Source of the DNA: an uncultured Cellulophaga sp.
Lineage (GTDB): Bacteria; Bacteroidota; Bacteroidia; Flavobacteriales; Flavobacteriaceae
Direction: 5' to 3'
Length of the DNA: 64,000 nucleotides
NCBI GenBank assembly: GCA_947492955.1
Contig: CANLOV010000001.1
Span: forward strand, 608,125 to 672,124
Shown here: positions 52,456 to 64,000 of the stretch, in pieces
Layout of the letters: each line of letters starts with the position of its first letter
Position numbering within the stretch: position 1 is the first letter of the stretch
The notes under the pieces: model-generated
Told to the model about the DNA's origin: nothing
What the model saw: only the letters and a program-made list of their open reading frames with translations
Databases searched by the model: none
Position numbers and translations under genes: made by a program

Positions 52456-52519
52456 ATATATAGTATGTAAAGATACATACAACCCATTTTAAGTATTCAC
52501 AATCAAAATTTGTCTATTG

Positions 52520-55500
52520 ATGTTTACAAATCAGACCGCAAGAATAAGTTTCGCTTCTGCTAAGAATATCCCAAATTATCCGGATTTCTTAGATATTCAG
52601 ATTAAATCGTTTCAAGATTTTTTCCAACTTGAAACTAAATCTGATGAAAGAGGTAACGAAGGTTTATACAATACCTTTCAAGAAAACTTTCCAATTACAG
52701 ACACACGAAATCAATTCGTTTTAGAGTTTTTAGATTATTTTATTGATCCACCAAGATATTCCATTCAAGAATGTATAGAACGTGGTCTTACTTATAGTGT
52801 TCCACTTAAAGCAAGATTAAAGTTATACTGTACGGATCCAGAACACGAGGATTTCGAAACTATTGTTCAGGATGTATATTTAGGGACTATTCCATACATG
52901 ACTCCTAGTGGTACATTTGTAATCAACGGAGCAGAACGTGTTGTAGTATCACAATTACACCGTTCACCAGGAGTTTTCTTTGGTCAATCATTCCACGCAA
53001 ATGGAACCAAGTTATATTCTGCCAGAGTAATACCTTTTAAAGGTTCTTGGATAGAATTTGCAACAGATATCAATAGCGTTATGTACGCATATATTGATAG
53101 AAAGAAAAAATTACCAGTTACAACTTTATTTAGAGCTATTGGTTTTGAGCGCGATAAAGATATATTAGAAATTTTTGACTTATCAGAAGAGGTTAAAGTT
53201 TCTACTGCTGGTTTAAAGAAAGTTTTAGGTCGTAAGTTAGCTGCTAGGGTATTAAATACATGGCACGAAGATTTTGTAGACGAGGATACAGGTGAAGTTG
53301 TTTCAATAGAAAGAAATGAGATTGTTTTAGATCGTGATACGATTTTAGAAAAAGATCATATCAATGAAATTATAGAGGCTGATGTAAAGACTATTCTTTT
53401 ACATAAAGAGAATAACTCTCAGTCAGATTATGCTATTATTCATAATACATTACAAAAGGATCCTACAAACTCTGAAAAAGAAGCTGTAGAGCACATATAT
53501 AGACAATTACGTAATGCTGAGCCGCCAGATGAGGAAACAGCGCGTGGTATTATAGATAAATTATTCTTCTCAGATCAACGTTACAATTTAGGTGAAGTTG
53601 GTCGTTATAGAATGAATAAGAAATTAGGGTTAGATATAGGAATGGATAAGCAAGTCTTAACCAAAGAAGATATCATAACTATCATAAAATATTTAATTGA
53701 GCTTATTAATTCTAAAGCAGAGATTGATGATATTGATCACCTTTCTAACCGTCGTGTAAGAACAGTAGGAGAGCAATTATCACAGCAATTTGGAGTTGGT
53801 TTGTCTCGTATGGCAAGAACTATTCGTGAGCGTATGAACGTTCGTGATAATGAGGTTTTTACACCAATAGATTTAATTAATGCAAAGACATTGTCTTCTG
53901 TAATTAATTCTTTCTTTGGAACAAACCAGTTGTCTCAGTTTATGGATCAAACAAATCCATTAGCAGAAATAACACACAAAAGAAGATTATCTGCATTAGG
54001 ACCTGGAGGTTTATCTAGAGAAAGAGCAGGTTTTGAGGTTCGTGATGTTCACTATACACACTATGGAAGACTTTGTCCAATTGAAACTCCTGAAGGACCA
54101 AATATTGGATTAATATCGTCACTTTCAGTATTCTCTAAAGTAAACCCAATGGGATTCTTAGAAACTCCTTACCGTAAGGTAGAGAGTGGAAAAGTAGATA
54201 TTGAAAATTATGCATACTTAAGTGCTGAAGAAGAAGAAGGGATGAAAATTGCGCAAGCAAACATTCCAATGGATGATAATGGTTCTATAACAGCCGATAA
54301 AGTTATTGCAAGAGAAGAAGGAGATTTCCCTGTTGTTGATCCATCGGAGATACAATATACAGATGTTGCTCCAAATCAAATTGCATCTATTTCGGCTTCA
54401 TTAATTCCATTCTTAGAGCATGATGATGCCAACCGTGCATTAATGGGGTCTAACATGATGCGTCAGGCAGTTCCATTATTAAAACCAGAATCTCCAATTG
54501 TAGGTACTGGATTAGAGCGTCAGGTTGCTTCAGATTCTAGAGTATTAATTAATGCAGAAGGAGATGGTGTTATTGAGTATGTAGATTCTCAAAAAATTAC
54601 GATTAAGTACGATAGAACTGACGAAGAAAGACTTGTAAGTTTTGAAGAAGATTCTAAAACATACAAATTAGTTAAGTTTAGAAAAACAAACCAAGGAACA
54701 AGTATTAACTTAAAGCCAATAGTTCAGAAAGGTGATAAGGTTAAAAAAGGACAAGTTCTTTGTGAAGGATATGCAACTCAAAAAGGAGAATTAGCATTAG
54801 GTAGAAACCTTACGGTTGCCTTTATGCCTTGGAAAGGATATAACTTTGAGGATGCGATTGTAATTTCTGAAAAAGTAGTTCGTGAAGATATATTTACATC
54901 TATTCATATAGATGAGTATTCTTTAGAAGTTAGAGATACTAAATTAGGAGCTGAAGAGCTTACAAATGATATACCTAATGTTTCTGAAGAAGCAACGAAA
55001 GACTTAGATGAATACGGAATGATTCGTATTGGTGCAGAAGTAAAACCTGGAGATATATTAATTGGTAAAATTACTCCTAAAGGAGAATCTGATCCAACTC
55101 CAGAAGAAAAATTACTTCGTGCTATATTCGGTGATAAAGCAGGAGATGTAAAAGATGCTTCTTTAAAGGCTTCACCATCTTTAAGAGGTGTAGTAATAGA
55201 GAAAAAATTATTCTCTCGTTCTATTAAAGATAAGCGTAAAAGATCAGAAGATAAAGATGCTATCTCTAAGTTGGAATTAGAATACGAAGTAAAATTTCAA
55301 CAATTAAAAGATGTATTAGTAGAGAAGTTATTTGCTATTGTTAATGGTAAAACATCTCAGGGTGTGTTAAATGATTTAGGTGAAGAAGTATTGCCTAAAG
55401 GAAAGAAATACACAATGAAAATGTTAAATTCTGTAGACGATTTTGCACACTTAGTGGGTGGAAGTTGGACAACAGATAAAGCAGTTAATGCATTAGTAGC

Positions 55501-56329
55501 AGATCTTTTACATAATTATAAAATTAAATTAAATGACCTTCAAGGTAATTTAAGAAGAGATAAGTTTACTATTTCTGTTGGAGATGAATTACCAGCAGGT
55601 ATTATGAAATTAGCTAAAGTATATGTAGCTAAAAAACGTAAGCTTAAAGTGGGGGATAAGATGGCAGGACGTCACGGAAATAAAGGTATTGTTTCTCGTA
55701 TCGTTCGTCATGAAGATATGCCTTTCTTAGAAGACGGAACACCAGTAGATATTGTATTGAATCCATTAGGGGTACCATCTCGTATGAATATTGGTCAGAT
55801 TTACGAAACTGTTCTTGGATGGGCAGGTCTTAAATTAGGTAAAAAGTATGCAACACCAATTTTTGATGGAGCATCTTTAGACGAAATTAATACTTATACA
55901 GATGAAGCAGGTATACCAAGATTTGGACATACTTACTTACATGATGGTGGTACAGGAAAACGTTTTGATCAGCCAGCAACAGTAGGTGTAATCTATATGC
56001 TTAAATTAGGGCATATGGTAGACGATAAAATGCATGCTAGATCAATAGGACCATACTCATTAATTACGCAACAACCATTAGGTGGTAAAGCACAGTTTGG
56101 TGGTCAGCGTTTTGGAGAGATGGAAGTTTGGGCACTAGAAGCATACGGAGCATCTGCAACATTACGAGAAATACTAACGGTTAAATCTGATGATGTTATC
56201 GGAAGAGCTAAAACCTATGAGTCTATCGTAAAAGGTGAAACAATGCCAGAACCTGGTTTACCAGAATCTTTCAACGTATTAATGCACGAACTTAAAGGAT
56301 TAGGTTTAGACATTAGATTGGAAGAATAA
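52520..56329 (+). CDS. rpoB: RNA polymerase beta subunit
   Basis: 1269 residues, from the ATG at 52520; a TTG lies directly in front. Conserved blocks include the rifampicin region [68 protein letters not shown], then [47 protein letters not shown] and the C-terminal [24 protein letters not shown]. Wild-type-like residues are seen in the rifampicin pocket. Precedes rpoC by 64 bases. Confidence 0.99.
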   Translation: MFTNQTARISFASAKNIPNYPDFLDIQIKSFQDFFQLETKSDERGNEGLYNTFQENFPITDTRNQFVLEFLDYFIDPPRYSIQECIERGLTYSVPLKARLKLYCTDPEHEDFETIVQDVYLGTIPYMTPSGTFVINGAERVVVSQLHRSPGVFFGQSFHANGTKLYSARVIPFKGSWIEFATDINSVMYAYIDRKKKLPVTTLFRAIGFERDKDILEIFDLSEEVKVSTAGLKKVLGRKLAARVLNTWHEDFVDEDTGEVVSIERNEIVLDRDTILEKDHINEIIEADVKTILLHKENNSQSDYAIIHNTLQKDPTNSEKEAVEHIYRQLRNAEPPDEETARGIIDKLFFSDQRYNLGEVGRYRMNKKLGLDIGMDKQVLTKEDIITIIKYLIELINSKAEIDDIDHLSNRRVRTVGEQLSQQFGVGLSRMARTIRERMNVRDNEVFTPIDLINAKTLSSVINSFFGTNQLSQFMDQTNPLAEITHKRRLSALGPGGLSRERAGFEVRDVHYTHYGRLCPIETPEGPNIGLISSLSVFSKVNPMGFLETPYRKVESGKVDIENYAYLSAEEEEGMKIAQANIPMDDNGSITADKVIAREEGDFPVVDPSEIQYTDVAPNQIASISASLIPFLEHDDANRALMGSNMMRQAVPLLKPESPIVGTGLERQVASDSRVLINAEGDGVIEYVDSQKITIKYDRTDEERLVSFEEDSKTYKLVKFRKTNQGTSINLKPIVQKGDKVKKGQVLCEGYATQKGELALGRNLTVAFMPWKGYNFEDAIVISEKVVREDIFTSIHIDEYSLEVRDTKLGAEELTNDIPNVSEEATKDLDEYGMIRIGAEVKPGDILIGKITPKGESDPTPEEKLLRAIFGDKAGDVKDASLKASPSLRGVVIEKKLFSRSIKDKRKRSEDKDAISKLELEYEVKFQQLKDVLVEKLFAIVNGKTSQGVLNDLGEEVLPKGKKYTMKMLNSVDDFAHLVGGSWTTDKAVNALVADLLHNYKIKLNDLQGNLRRDKFTISVGDELPAGIMKLAKVYVAKKRKLKVGDKMAGRHGNKGIVSRIVRHEDMPFLEDGTPVDIVLNPLGVPSRMNIGQIYETVLGWAGLKLGKKYATPIFDGASLDEINTYTDEAGIPRFGHTYLHDGGTGKRFDQPATVGVIYMLKLGHMVDDKMHARSIGPYSLITQQPLGGKAQFGGQRFGEMEVWALEAYGASATLREILTVKSDDVIGRAKTYESIVKGETMPEPGLPESFNVLMHELKGLGLDIRLEE

Positions 56330-56393
56330 TAAGAATAGGGTCTTGAACACTATTTGTAATACAAATATTTAATTTACTATCACCCATATTGTT

Positions 56394-59300
56394 ATGGCTA
56401 GACAAAAGGATAATAATACAATTAAAAGGTTTAATAAAATTTCTATCGGATTAGCGTCTCCAGAATCTATTTTGGCAGAATCTAAAGGGGAAGTTTTAAA
56501 GCCTGAAACAATTAACTATAGAACTCATAAACCAGAAAGAGATGGTCTTTTTTGTGAGCGTATCTTTGGTCCTGTAAAGGATTATGAGTGTGCTTGTGGA
56601 AAATACAAGAGAATTCGTTACCGCGGTATCGTTTGTGATCGTTGTGGTGTAGAGGTTACAGAGAAAAAAGTACGTAGAGATAGAGTAGGTCATATTAGTT
56701 TAGTTGTGCCAGTTGCACATATCTGGTATTTCCGTTCGCTACCAAATAAAATAGGATACCTTTTAGGATTACCATCTAAGAAATTAGATATGATAATCTA
56801 TTACGAGCGTTATGTAGTAATACAAGCTGGTATAGCAAAAGGTCCTGAAGGAGAAGAAATCAATAAAATGGATTTCTTAACCGAAGAAGAATATTTAAAT
56901 ATATTAGAATCTATTCCTGTAGAAAATCAATATTTAGATGATACAGACCCTAATAAGTTTATAGCTAAAATGGGAGCTGAATGTCTAATAGATATTTTAG
57001 CAAGAATAGATTTAGATGAACTTTCTTATGAGTTAAGACACAAAGCCAACACAGAAACGTCTAAACAACGTAAGATGGAAGCTTTAAAGAGATTACAAGT
57101 AGTAGAGTCTTTAAGAGAGTCTCAAGAAAATAGAGAGAACAGACCTGAGTGGATGATTATGAAAGTAATCCCAGTTATTCCACCAGAATTAAGACCATTA
57201 GTTCCTTTAGATGGTGGGCGTTTTGCAACATCAGATTTAAATGATTTATACAGAAGGGTAATTATTAGAAACAATCGTTTAAAGAGATTGGTAGAGATAA
57301 AAGCTCCAGAAGTAATTCTTAGAAATGAGAAGCGTATGCTTCAGGAATCTGTAGATTCATTATTTGATAATACACGTAAAGCATCTGCTGTAAAAACAGA
57401 ATCTAACAGACCATTAAAGTCACTTTCAGATTCGTTAAAAGGTAAGCAAGGTCGTTTCCGTCAAAACTTATTAGGTAAACGTGTAGATTATTCAGCACGT
57501 TCTGTAATTGTTGTAGGACCAGAATTAAAATTATTCGAATGTGGTCTGCCTAAAGATATGGCAGCTGAATTATACAAACCTTTTGTTATACGTAAGTTAA
57601 TAGAAAGAGGGATTGTAAAAACAGTAAAGTCTGCTAAGAAAATAATAGACAAGAAAGAGCCAGTTGTTTGGGATATTTTGGAAAATGTTTTAAAAGGACA
57701 TCCAGTATTGCTAAACCGTGCTCCTACATTACACCGTTTAGGTATACAAGCTTTTCAGCCTAAATTAATAGAAGGAAAAGCAATACGTTTACACCCATTA
57801 GTATGTACGGCATTTAACGCCGATTTCGATGGGGATCAAATGGCGGTGCACTTACCATTAGGACCAGAAGCTATATTAGAAGCGCAATTATTAATGTTGG
57901 CTTCTCATAATATCTTAAACCCTGCAAATGGATCACCAGTAACGGTACCATCTCAGGATATGGTCTTGGGTCTATACTACATGACAAAAGAACGTAAATC
58001 TACTCCAGAATTAGAAATTAAAGGAGAAGGAATTACATTCTATTCTGCAGAAGAAGTGGTAATAGCTTTTAATGAAGAAAGAGTAGACTTAAATGCTGGT
58101 ATTAAAGTAAGAGCTAAAAACTTTAATGAGGAAGGAGAATTAGTTTATCAAATTATAGAAACTACTGTAGGTAGAGTATTATTTAATATGATGGTTCCAG
58201 AACAAGCTGGATACATTAACCAAGTATTAAATAAGAAATCTTTAAGAGATATTATTGGTGATATTTTACGTGTTACTGATGTGCCTACAACAGCTAATTT
58301 CTTGGATAAAATTAAGACTATGGGGTATGAATTTGCCTTTAAAGGTGGATTGTCCTTTAGTTTAGGAGATATTATTATACCACCAGAGAAGCATGATATG
58401 ATTGCTGATGCTAATGGTCAGGTAGAAGGTATTATGTCTAACTATAACATGGGTCTTATTACCAATAATGAAAGATACAATCAGGTAATTGATGTGTGGA
58501 CTTCTACCAATGCAATGTTAACAGAGTTAGCAATGAAGCGTATTAGAGAAGATCAACAAGGATTTAACTCTGTGTATATGATGCTTGATTCTGGTGCAAG
58601 GGGTTCTAAAGAGCAAATTCGCCAGTTAACAGGTATGCGTGGATTAATGGCTAAGCCTAAAAAATCTACAGCAGGTGGTGGAGAAATTATAGAAAATCCA
58701 ATTCTTTCTAACTTTAAAGAAGGTTTATCTATCTTAGAATACTTTATTTCTACTCACGGTGCTCGTAAAGGTCTTGCAGATACCGCTTTAAAAACGGCAG
58801 ATGCAGGTTACTTAACAAGACGTTTAGTAGATGTTTCTCAGGATGTTATTATTAACATTGAAGATTGTGGAACATTAAGAGGTATTTTAGTAGAGCCATT
58901 AAAGAAGAACGAAGAAATAGTAGAAACATTAGGAGAGCGTATCCTTGGTAGAGTTTCATTGCATGATGTTTACAATCCTTTAAATGAGGAGTTATTGTTA
59001 AGCGCAGGTCAAGAAATCATGGAGTCAGATGTTAAGTTAATTAATGCATCTCCAATAGATAAGATTGAAGTACGTTCAGCATTAACATGTGAAGCTAAGA
59101 AAGGTATTTGTGGTAAATGTTATGGTAGAAACCTTTCTACAAACAAAATGGTTCAAAGAGGAGAAGCTGTTGGTGTAGTAGCAGCACAATCTATTGGAGA
59201 ACCAGGAACACAGTTAACACTACGTACCTTCCACGTGGGTGGTATTGCAGGAAACATTTCTGAGGATAATAAATTGCAAGCAAAATTTGATGGTGTTGCA

Positions 59301-60692
59301 GAGATAGAAGACTTAAGGCTTGTTAAAGGAGAAGATGCAGAAGGTAATGCTGCTGATATTGTAATTTCTAGAACATCAGAAATTAAGATTGTAGACGCAA
59401 ATACAGGTATTACATTAAGTACAAATAACATTCCTTACGGTTCGCAATTATTCATTAAGAATGGTGCAAAAGTAAAAGCGGAAGAAGTTATTTGTCAGTG
59501 GGATCCATATAATGGTGTTATTGTTTCTGAGTTCCCAGGAAAGATTGCTTACGAAAATATTGAACAAGGTGTTACATACCAAGTAGAGATAGATGAGCAA
59601 ACTGGTTTCCAAGAAAAAGTAATATCAGAATCTAGGAATAAGAAATTAATACCAACATTATTAATTAAGAATAATAATGATGAAGTATTACGTTCGTACA
59701 ACCTTCCTGTAGGTTCTCATATTATGGTAGATGATGGAGATAAAATTAAAGAAGGTAAAATTTTAGTAAAAATACCTCGTAAGTCTGCTAAAGCAGGTGA
59801 TATTACAGGTGGTTTACCAAGAGTTACCGAATTATTTGAGGCTCGTAACCCATCTAACCCAGCTGTGGTTTCTGAAATTGACGGTGTTGTTTCTTTTGGT
59901 AAAATAAAAAGAGGTAACCGTGAGATTATAATAGAATCTAAATTAGGAGAAATTAAGAAGTACCTAGTAAAACTTTCTAATCAAATCTTAGTACAAGAGA
60001 ATGATTATGTTCGTGCGGGTATGCCTTTATCAGATGGTTCTATAACTCCAGAAGATATATTATCAATAAAAGGACCTTCAGCAGTACAACAGTACTTGGT
60101 AAACGAGGTGCAAGAAGTATATCGTTTACAAGGGGTTAAGATTAATGATAAGCATTTTGAAGTTGTAGTAAGACAGATGATGCGTAAAGTAAGAATACAA
60201 GATCCTGGAGATACTATTTTCTTAGAAAACCAATTAGCGCATAAATCTGATTTCATTTATGAAAATGATGAGATTTACGGTAAAAAGGTAGTCGTAGAAG
60301 CAGAGGATTCTGAAAACTTAAAACCAGGGCAAATTATTACTGCCAGAGAATTAAGAGATGAGAATTCTATATTAAGACGTAGTGATAAATCATTGGTTGT
60401 AGCAAGAGATGCAGTAGCAGCAACGGCAACACCAATATTACAAGGTATTACTAGAGCTTCTTTACAGACTAAATCATTTATATCTGCTGCTTCTTTCCAA
60501 GAAACAACTAAAGTATTAAACGAAGCTGCTGTAGCAGGTAAGGTTGATAGTTTAGAAGGATTAAAAGAAAATGTAATTGTTGGACATAAAATACCAGCAG
60601 GTACAGGTATGAGAGATTATGAGAATATCATAGTAGGCTCAAAAGAAGAGTATGATGAAATTATGGCTCGTAAAGAGGAGCTTAAATTTTAA
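56394..60692 (+). CDS. rpoC: RNA polymerase beta' subunit
   Basis: 1432 residues. Zinc-binding [24 protein letters not shown] near the N-terminus, the Mg-binding motif [14 protein letters not shown] (about 475-488), bridge-helix and trigger-loop region ([21 protein letters not shown]), and the second Cys group ([14 protein letters not shown]). Complete gene. Ends in the terminator at 60705-60735. Confidence 0.99.
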   Translation: MARQKDNNTIKRFNKISIGLASPESILAESKGEVLKPETINYRTHKPERDGLFCERIFGPVKDYECACGKYKRIRYRGIVCDRCGVEVTEKKVRRDRVGHISLVVPVAHIWYFRSLPNKIGYLLGLPSKKLDMIIYYERYVVIQAGIAKGPEGEEINKMDFLTEEEYLNILESIPVENQYLDDTDPNKFIAKMGAECLIDILARIDLDELSYELRHKANTETSKQRKMEALKRLQVVESLRESQENRENRPEWMIMKVIPVIPPELRPLVPLDGGRFATSDLNDLYRRVIIRNNRLKRLVEIKAPEVILRNEKRMLQESVDSLFDNTRKASAVKTESNRPLKSLSDSLKGKQGRFRQNLLGKRVDYSARSVIVVGPELKLFECGLPKDMAAELYKPFVIRKLIERGIVKTVKSAKKIIDKKEPVVWDILENVLKGHPVLLNRAPTLHRLGIQAFQPKLIEGKAIRLHPLVCTAFNADFDGDQMAVHLPLGPEAILEAQLLMLASHNILNPANGSPVTVPSQDMVLGLYYMTKERKSTPELEIKGEGITFYSAEEVVIAFNEERVDLNAGIKVRAKNFNEEGELVYQIIETTVGRVLFNMMVPEQAGYINQVLNKKSLRDIIGDILRVTDVPTTANFLDKIKTMGYEFAFKGGLSFSLGDIIIPPEKHDMIADANGQVEGIMSNYNMGLITNNERYNQVIDVWTSTNAMLTELAMKRIREDQQGFNSVYMMLDSGARGSKEQIRQLTGMRGLMAKPKKSTAGGGEIIENPILSNFKEGLSILEYFISTHGARKGLADTALKTADAGYLTRRLVDVSQDVIINIEDCGTLRGILVEPLKKNEEIVETLGERILGRVSLHDVYNPLNEELLLSAGQEIMESDVKLINASPIDKIEVRSALTCEAKKGICGKCYGRNLSTNKMVQRGEAVGVVAAQSIGEPGTQLTLRTFHVGGIAGNISEDNKLQAKFDGVAEIEDLRLVKGEDAEGNAADIVISRTSEIKIVDANTGITLSTNNIPYGSQLFIKNGAKVKAEEVICQWDPYNGVIVSEFPGKIAYENIEQGVTYQVEIDEQTGFQEKVISESRNKKLIPTLLIKNNNDEVLRSYNLPVGSHIMVDDGDKIKEGKILVKIPRKSAKAGDITGGLPRVTELFEARNPSNPAVVSEIDGVVSFGKIKRGNREIIIESKLGEIKKYLVKLSNQILVQENDYVRAGMPLSDGSITPEDILSIKGPSAVQQYLVNEVQEVYRLQGVKINDKHFEVVVRQMMRKVRIQDPGDTIFLENQLAHKSDFIYENDEIYGKKVVVEAEDSENLKPGQIITARELRDENSILRRSDKSLVVARDAVAATATPILQGITRASLQTKSFISAASFQETTKVLNEAAVAGKVDSLEGLKENVIVGHKIPAGTGMRDYENIIVGSKEEYDEIMARKEELKF

Positions 60693-60704
60693 ATAATAAC
60701 AATT

Positions 60705-60735
60705 AAAACCCTCGATATTTATCGAGGGTTTTTTA
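60705..60735 (+). terminator. Terminator of the rpoBC operon
   Basis: Perfect 12-bp stem AAAACCCTCGAT / ATCGAGGGTTTT, loop ATTT, followed by T residues, 13 bases after the rpoC stop. Confidence 0.93.
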
Positions 60736-60752
60736 TTAAAAATATTTTAAAG

Positions 60753-61058
60753 ATGGATGATAAAAATCAAAAACAAATAAATATAGAACTAGATGAAAAA
60801 ATTGCTGAAGGAACATATTCTAACTTAGCAATAATAAATCATTCTGTATCAGAGTTTGTGGTAGATTTTATTAGTATGATGCCAGGAGCACCTAAAGCTA
60901 AAGTTAAGAGCAGAATAGTATTAACACCCCAACATGCTAAAAAGTTTTTAAAAGCTTTAAATGATAACGTAAAACGTTTTGAGAAGGCACATGGTACTAT
61001 AAAAGATTATGAGCAACCCCCAATTCCTCTTAATTTTGGACCAACGGGAGAAGCTTAA
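60753..61058 (+). CDS. DUF3467 domain protein
   Basis: 101 residues: NIELDEKIAEGTYSNLAIINHSVSEFVVDFISMMPG, then KVKSRIVLTPQHAKKFLKALNDNVKRFEKAHG and the Pro-rich end PPIPLNFGP. A small conserved protein after rpoC in Bacteroidota, function unknown. It lies between the rpoC terminator and a second terminator. Confidence 0.9.
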   Translation: MDDKNQKQINIELDEKIAEGTYSNLAIINHSVSEFVVDFISMMPGAPKAKVKSRIVLTPQHAKKFLKALNDNVKRFEKAHGTIKDYEQPPIPLNFGPTGEA

Positions 61059-61060
61059 TA

Positions 61061-61098
61061 AAAAAAAGCCTTGGAATTTAAATTCCAAGGCTTTTTTT
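61061..61098. terminator. Bidirectional terminator between DUF3467 gene and prfC
   Basis: Perfect 19-bp stem with A-run and T-run ends (core GCCTTGGAATTT / AAATTCCAAGGC), between two convergent genes. Confidence 0.95.
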
Positions 61099-61112
61099 GT
61101 TTTGTAAAACTA

Positions 61113-62702
61113 TTAGTTAAACTCAGATGTAAAATGAAGTTTAACCGAAGGGTATTTTTGTTGCGTCATTTGTAGAGAGAATTGAGAATCGGCTAAAAAA
61201 ACAAGTTGCCCACTTTTATCCTGAGCTAAGAATTTCTGTTTTACTCTTTTAAACTCTTTAAATTCTTCATCTTTGATGTCTTCCGGTTCTACCCAGCAAG
61301 CTTTGTATACAGGGAAGTTTTCATAACTACACTTTGCGCCATATTCGTGTTCTAAACGATACTGAATAACTTCGAATTGTAAAGCTCCAACAGTACCTAT
61401 CACTTTACGTCCGTTTAATTCTAGTGTAAACAACTGAGCTACACCTTCATCCATTAATTGGTCTATACCTTTGTAAAGCTGTTTAGCTTTCATTGGGTCG
61501 GCATTGTTAATATATCTAAAATGTTCTGGAGAGAAACTTGGTATTCCTTTATAATTTAGTTTCTCTCCTTGAGTTAAAGTATCTCCGATTTTAAAATTAC
61601 CAGTATCATGCAAACCAACAATATCACCAGGATAAGATATATCTACAATCTCTTTCTTTTCTGCAAAAAAAGCGTTTGGACTAGAAAATTTTAATTTTTT
61701 TCCTTGTCTAACATGTAAGTAAGGTTTGTTACGTTCAAAAGTTCCAGAAACAATTTTAATAAAAGCTAAACGGTCTCTGTGCTTTGGGTCCATGTTAGCG
61801 TGTATTTTAAAAACAAAGCCTGTTAATTCTTTTTCATTAGAATCGACCATACGTTCTTCAGCCATTTTAGGCTGCGGTGAAGGTGCTATTTCAATAAAAC
61901 AATCTAGCAGTTCTCTAACGCCAAAATTATTTAAAGCAGAACCAAAGAAAACAGGTTGTTGTTTTCCTTCAAGATATTTTTCTTTATCAAAAGCTGGGTA
62001 AACTCCATGTACTAAATCTAAATTGTCTCTTAGCTCTTCAGCTGCCTTGTCACCGATAATTTGGTCTAATTCTGGATTCTGAATGTCATCAAAAGCTATG
62101 GTGTCTTCAATATTCTTTTTACTATCACCACTAAAAAGATTTATATTTTTTTCATAGATATTGTAAATACCTTTAAAATCATAACCCATACCTATTGGGA
62201 AACTTAATGGCGTTACAGAAAGTCCTAATTTTTGTTCTACATCATCTAGTAAATCAAAGGCATCTTTCCCTTCTCTATCTAATTTATTAATAAAAACAAT
62301 AATAGGAATATTTCGCATTCGACAAACTTCGACTAATTTTTCAGTTTGTGTTTCAACACCTTTGGCAACATCAATAACAACAATAACACTATCTACAGCA
62401 GTTAGTGTTCTAAATGTATCTTCAGCAAAATCTTTATGCCCAGGAGTATCTAAAATATTAATTTTTTTATCCTTGTATATAAAGGCTAGTACAGAAGTTG
62501 CAACAGATATTCCACGTTGTCTTTCTATTTCCATGAAATCACTGGTCGCAGACTTTTTTATTTTATTATTCTTCACGGCGCCAGCCTCTTGGATTGCTCC
62601 ACCGAATAAAAGTAATTTCTCTGTGAGCGTAGTTTTTCCTGCATCTGGGTGGGAGATAATTCCAAATGTTCGTCTTCTTACAATTTCCTCTTTAAAACTC
62701 AT
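61113..62702 (-). CDS. prfC: Peptide chain release factor 3
   Basis: 529 residues from the ATG at 62702, the usual RF3 length. An in-frame start at 62765 adds 21 hydrophobic residues ([19 protein letters not shown]) that do not belong to the family, so it is not used. GTPase motifs: [49 protein letters not shown]3-specific sequences [34 protein letters not shown] follow. Recycles RF1/RF2. A possible promoter lies at 62718-62753. Confidence 0.95.
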   Translation of the reverse strand: MSFKEEIVRRRTFGIISHPDAGKTTLTEKLLLFGGAIQEAGAVKNNKIKKSATSDFMEIERQRGISVATSVLAFIYKDKKINILDTPGHKDFAEDTFRTLTAVDSVIVVIDVAKGVETQTEKLVEVCRMRNIPIIVFINKLDREGKDAFDLLDDVEQKLGLSVTPLSFPIGMGYDFKGIYNIYEKNINLFSGDSKKNIEDTIAFDDIQNPELDQIIGDKAAEELRDNLDLVHGVYPAFDKEKYLEGKQQPVFFGSALNNFGVRELLDCFIEIAPSPQPKMAEERMVDSNEKELTGFVFKIHANMDPKHRDRLAFIKIVSGTFERNKPYLHVRQGKKLKFSSPNAFFAEKKEIVDISYPGDIVGLHDTGNFKIGDTLTQGEKLNYKGIPSFSPEHFRYINNADPMKAKQLYKGIDQLMDEGVAQLFTLELNGRKVIGTVGALQFEVIQYRLEHEYGAKCSYENFPVYKACWVEPEDIKDEEFKEFKRVKQKFLAQDKSGQLVFLADSQFSLQMTQQKYPSVKLHFTSEFN

Positions 62703-62717
62703 GAATAAAAATTTGCA

Positions 62718-62753
62718 CAAAAATAAGGCAAATAAATAGGATGATCGAACAAA
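62718..62753 (-). promoter_or_regulatory. Possible promoter of prfC
   Basis: On the minus strand TATTTTTG (62718-62725) fits TAnnTTTG and TTTG lies upstream (62750-62753), but the spacer is 24 bases, longer than the 21-22 seen elsewhere. It would overlap the spurious longer start. Confidence 0.35.
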
Positions 62754-62765
62754 AAAATATAGCAT

Positions 62766-63114
62766 TATTTATGTAATATAAAACTCTAGTAATATGTGGT
62801 CTAAATATTTGTTTGTTAGTGTCTTATGGTTGTTTTGTTGTGTGAATAATAAATAAAACGATTGTTTTTTTTGGTTTTTTCGTAATCCATCATACGAAAA
62901 TTAACGTAAGTTTAAAAGATAAAAATGAATAAACTTTATCTTTTTATCGAGTAAAATTGTTGTTAGTAGATTTTTGAAAAATTAACTATAAAATAAAGTA
63001 TGAGATTAATTTTTTAAATATATATTGCAATTCCAATTAGAATATTCCCATTATTCTTACCAATAAAAATTCCTACAAAGGCCATGGTCATTAGTAAACA
63101 AATTACTGATACTT
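62766..63114. other. Intergenic region before the repeat protein
   Basis: 349 AT-rich bases on the upstream side of both flanking genes (prfC and the repeat protein). No gene, terminator or convincing promoter box was seen. Confidence 0.5.
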
Positions 63115-64000
63115 ATGGAAAAAATTACTTTTTTAAGTTTTATTAAAAAAATTACTCTATTGACTAGAGTATTATTATTCTTGTGTTTAACAGCACTAAT
63201 ATCATCTTTTGAGAATGCTAAAGTAGTTAAGGCATATGATGCGACTATGTATTTGGATACAGATGGAGATAAGGTTCCAGATCATAAGGATGTGGATGAT
63301 GATAATGATGGAATTATAGATGTCAGAGAAGATAAAAATGAAGATGGAGATAATAACCCTGCTACAAGTCCTACAGATACAGACGGGGATAAAATTCCAG
63401 ATTATTTAGATGTCGACTCTGATAATGATGGAATTTTAGATAATGTAGAATCGCAAGCAACAGAGGGTTATATTGCTCCTTGTGGTATAGATAAGGACGG
63501 TAATGGTTTAGATGATCATTATGAAGAAACTCCGGGTAGTTGTGGAGGTCTATTGCCGATTGATACAGATGAAGATAAGATTCCAGATTATTTAGATATC
63601 GATTCTGATAATGATGGAATTTTAGATAATGTAGAATCGCAAACAACAAAGGGGTATGTTGCTCCTTGTGGTATAGATAAGGATGGTAATGGTTTAGATG
63701 ACCACTATGAGAAGCATCCAGGTTCAGGAGAAGGTTTATCACCAGTTGATACAGATAATGATAAACATCCAGATTTTAGAGATATCGACTCTGATAATGA
63801 TGGTATTATTGATAATATTGAAGCGCAAACAGAAGAAGCCTTTCAAGGACCTTGTGGCGTAGATAAAGATAGTAATGGTTTGGATGATCACTATGAAAAG
63901 TATCCAGGTTCAGGTGAAGGGATAACTCCACTAGATACTGATGAAGATGGTATACCCAATCATTTAGACATCGATGCTGATAACGATGGTATTCCAGACA
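63115..64000 (+). CDS. Secreted repeat protein with TSP3-like calcium-binding units (partial, continues past window)
   Basis: 295 codons are visible and the frame is open to the window edge. A hydrophobic signal-type segment (about 14-33) is followed by Asp/Asn-rich DxDxDGxPD and DSDNDGI motifs as in thrombospondin type-3 repeats, which bind calcium. From residue 88 the sequence is made of 62-residue units (exactly 186 bp each: 63376, 63562, 63748, 63934), each with DTDxDKxPDxxDxDSDNDGI, CGxDKDxNGLDDHYE and a linker. Units one and two share 51 of 62 residues. Proteins of this kind are often large and exported by type IX secretion, with the sorting signal at the far C-terminus, here not visible. 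The minus-strand open frame over the same DNA is a shadow. Confidence 0.88.
   Translation, partial: MEKITFLSFIKKITLLTRVLLFLCLTALISSFENAKVVKAYDATMYLDTDGDKVPDHKDVDDDNDGIIDVREDKNEDGDNNPATSPTDTDGDKIPDYLDVDSDNDGILDNVESQATEGYIAPCGIDKDGNGLDDHYEETPGSCGGLLPIDTDEDKIPDYLDIDSDNDGILDNVESQTTKGYVAPCGIDKDGNGLDDHYEKHPGSGEGLSPVDTDNDKHPDFRDIDSDNDGIIDNIEAQTEEAFQGPCGVDKDSNGLDDHYEKYPGSGEGITPLDTDEDGIPNHLDIDADNDGIPD
63376..64000 (+). repeat. Tandem 186-bp coding repeat (three units and the start of a fourth)
   Basis: Units start at 63376, 63562, 63748 and 63934, all exactly 186 bp apart, encoding 62 residues each. No indels are seen. Divergence is mostly by substitution and falls within the linker at the end of each unit. 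Confidence 0.9.

Noticed and set aside
63371..63742. 123-codon minus-strand open frame rich in His, Leu and Tyr
   Set aside because: It is the shadow of the 186-bp repeats in the plus-strand calcium-binding protein; its repetitive composition mirrors them.
63376..64000. CRISPR-like regular spacing
   Set aside because: The 186-bp units are coding and similar over their full length; there are no unique spacers between short repeats.

Overview
The window is chromosomal DNA from a marine, polysaccharide-degrading member of the Flavobacteriaceae (Bacteroidota). The evidence is very AT-rich DNA, SusC/SusD pairs, TTTG/TAnnTTTG promoters, almost no Shine-Dalgarno sequences, a tmRNA tag ending ENNYALAA, and the gene order xerC-hpf-tRNAs-tuf-secE-nusG-rplKAJL-rpoBC. 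No insertion sequence, phage, CRISPR array or rRNA gene is seen.

Region 1 (1-5700): a lipoprotein, then a minus-strand operon of two tandem paralogous TPR sensor kinases and a LytTR response regulator. The second kinase is a pseudokinase: phospho-acceptor His, N-box Asn and G-box Gly are all replaced.

Region 2 (5700-19600): an agar/porphyran utilisation locus. It holds a VOC-fold protein, a DUF1080 lipoprotein, a GH16 endo-acting enzyme with a cadherin-like domain, a GH117 anhydrogalactosidase, a TPR-LuxR regulator, and a glycan-binding lipoprotein/SusD/SusC operon. A direct-repeat motif (TGAAnA-AAAAC-TrrACA, 11-bp period) occurs six times, only in the non-coding DNA next to these units, and is proposed as the operator that ties the locus together.

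Region 3 (20300-31700): tmRNA; then a minus-strand membrane-protein cluster (membrane protein, HTH_34 regulator, Coq4-like protein, DUF4173 protein, two duplicated three-helix proteins, DUF1361 protein) with the same 17-19 bp palindrome in front of each half; then DUF1801, DUF3857, kdsA and typA/bipA.

Region 4 (31700-47200): a membrane-anchored winged-helix regulator diverging from a GH105-BNR_4 fusion enzyme, with three helically phased CGTTA repeats between them; an ECF sigma factor coupled to a Cys-less MGMT-like protein; an ftsE-phyH-ridA-ppgK operon; a large TPR protein with an outer-membrane barrel; an OFA-type MFS transporter; xerC; hpf.

Region 5 (47200-62800): the translation/transcription superoperon with five tRNAs, tuf, secE, nusG, rplK, rplA, rplJ, rplL, rpoB and rpoC, then DUF3467 and the convergent prfC. 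Two tRNA promoters and the typA promoter each run straight into a small hairpin at the predicted transcript 5' end.

Region 6 (63115-end): the start of a secreted protein built from exact 186-bp (62-residue) repeats of thrombospondin-type-3-like calcium-binding sequence, cut by the window edge.
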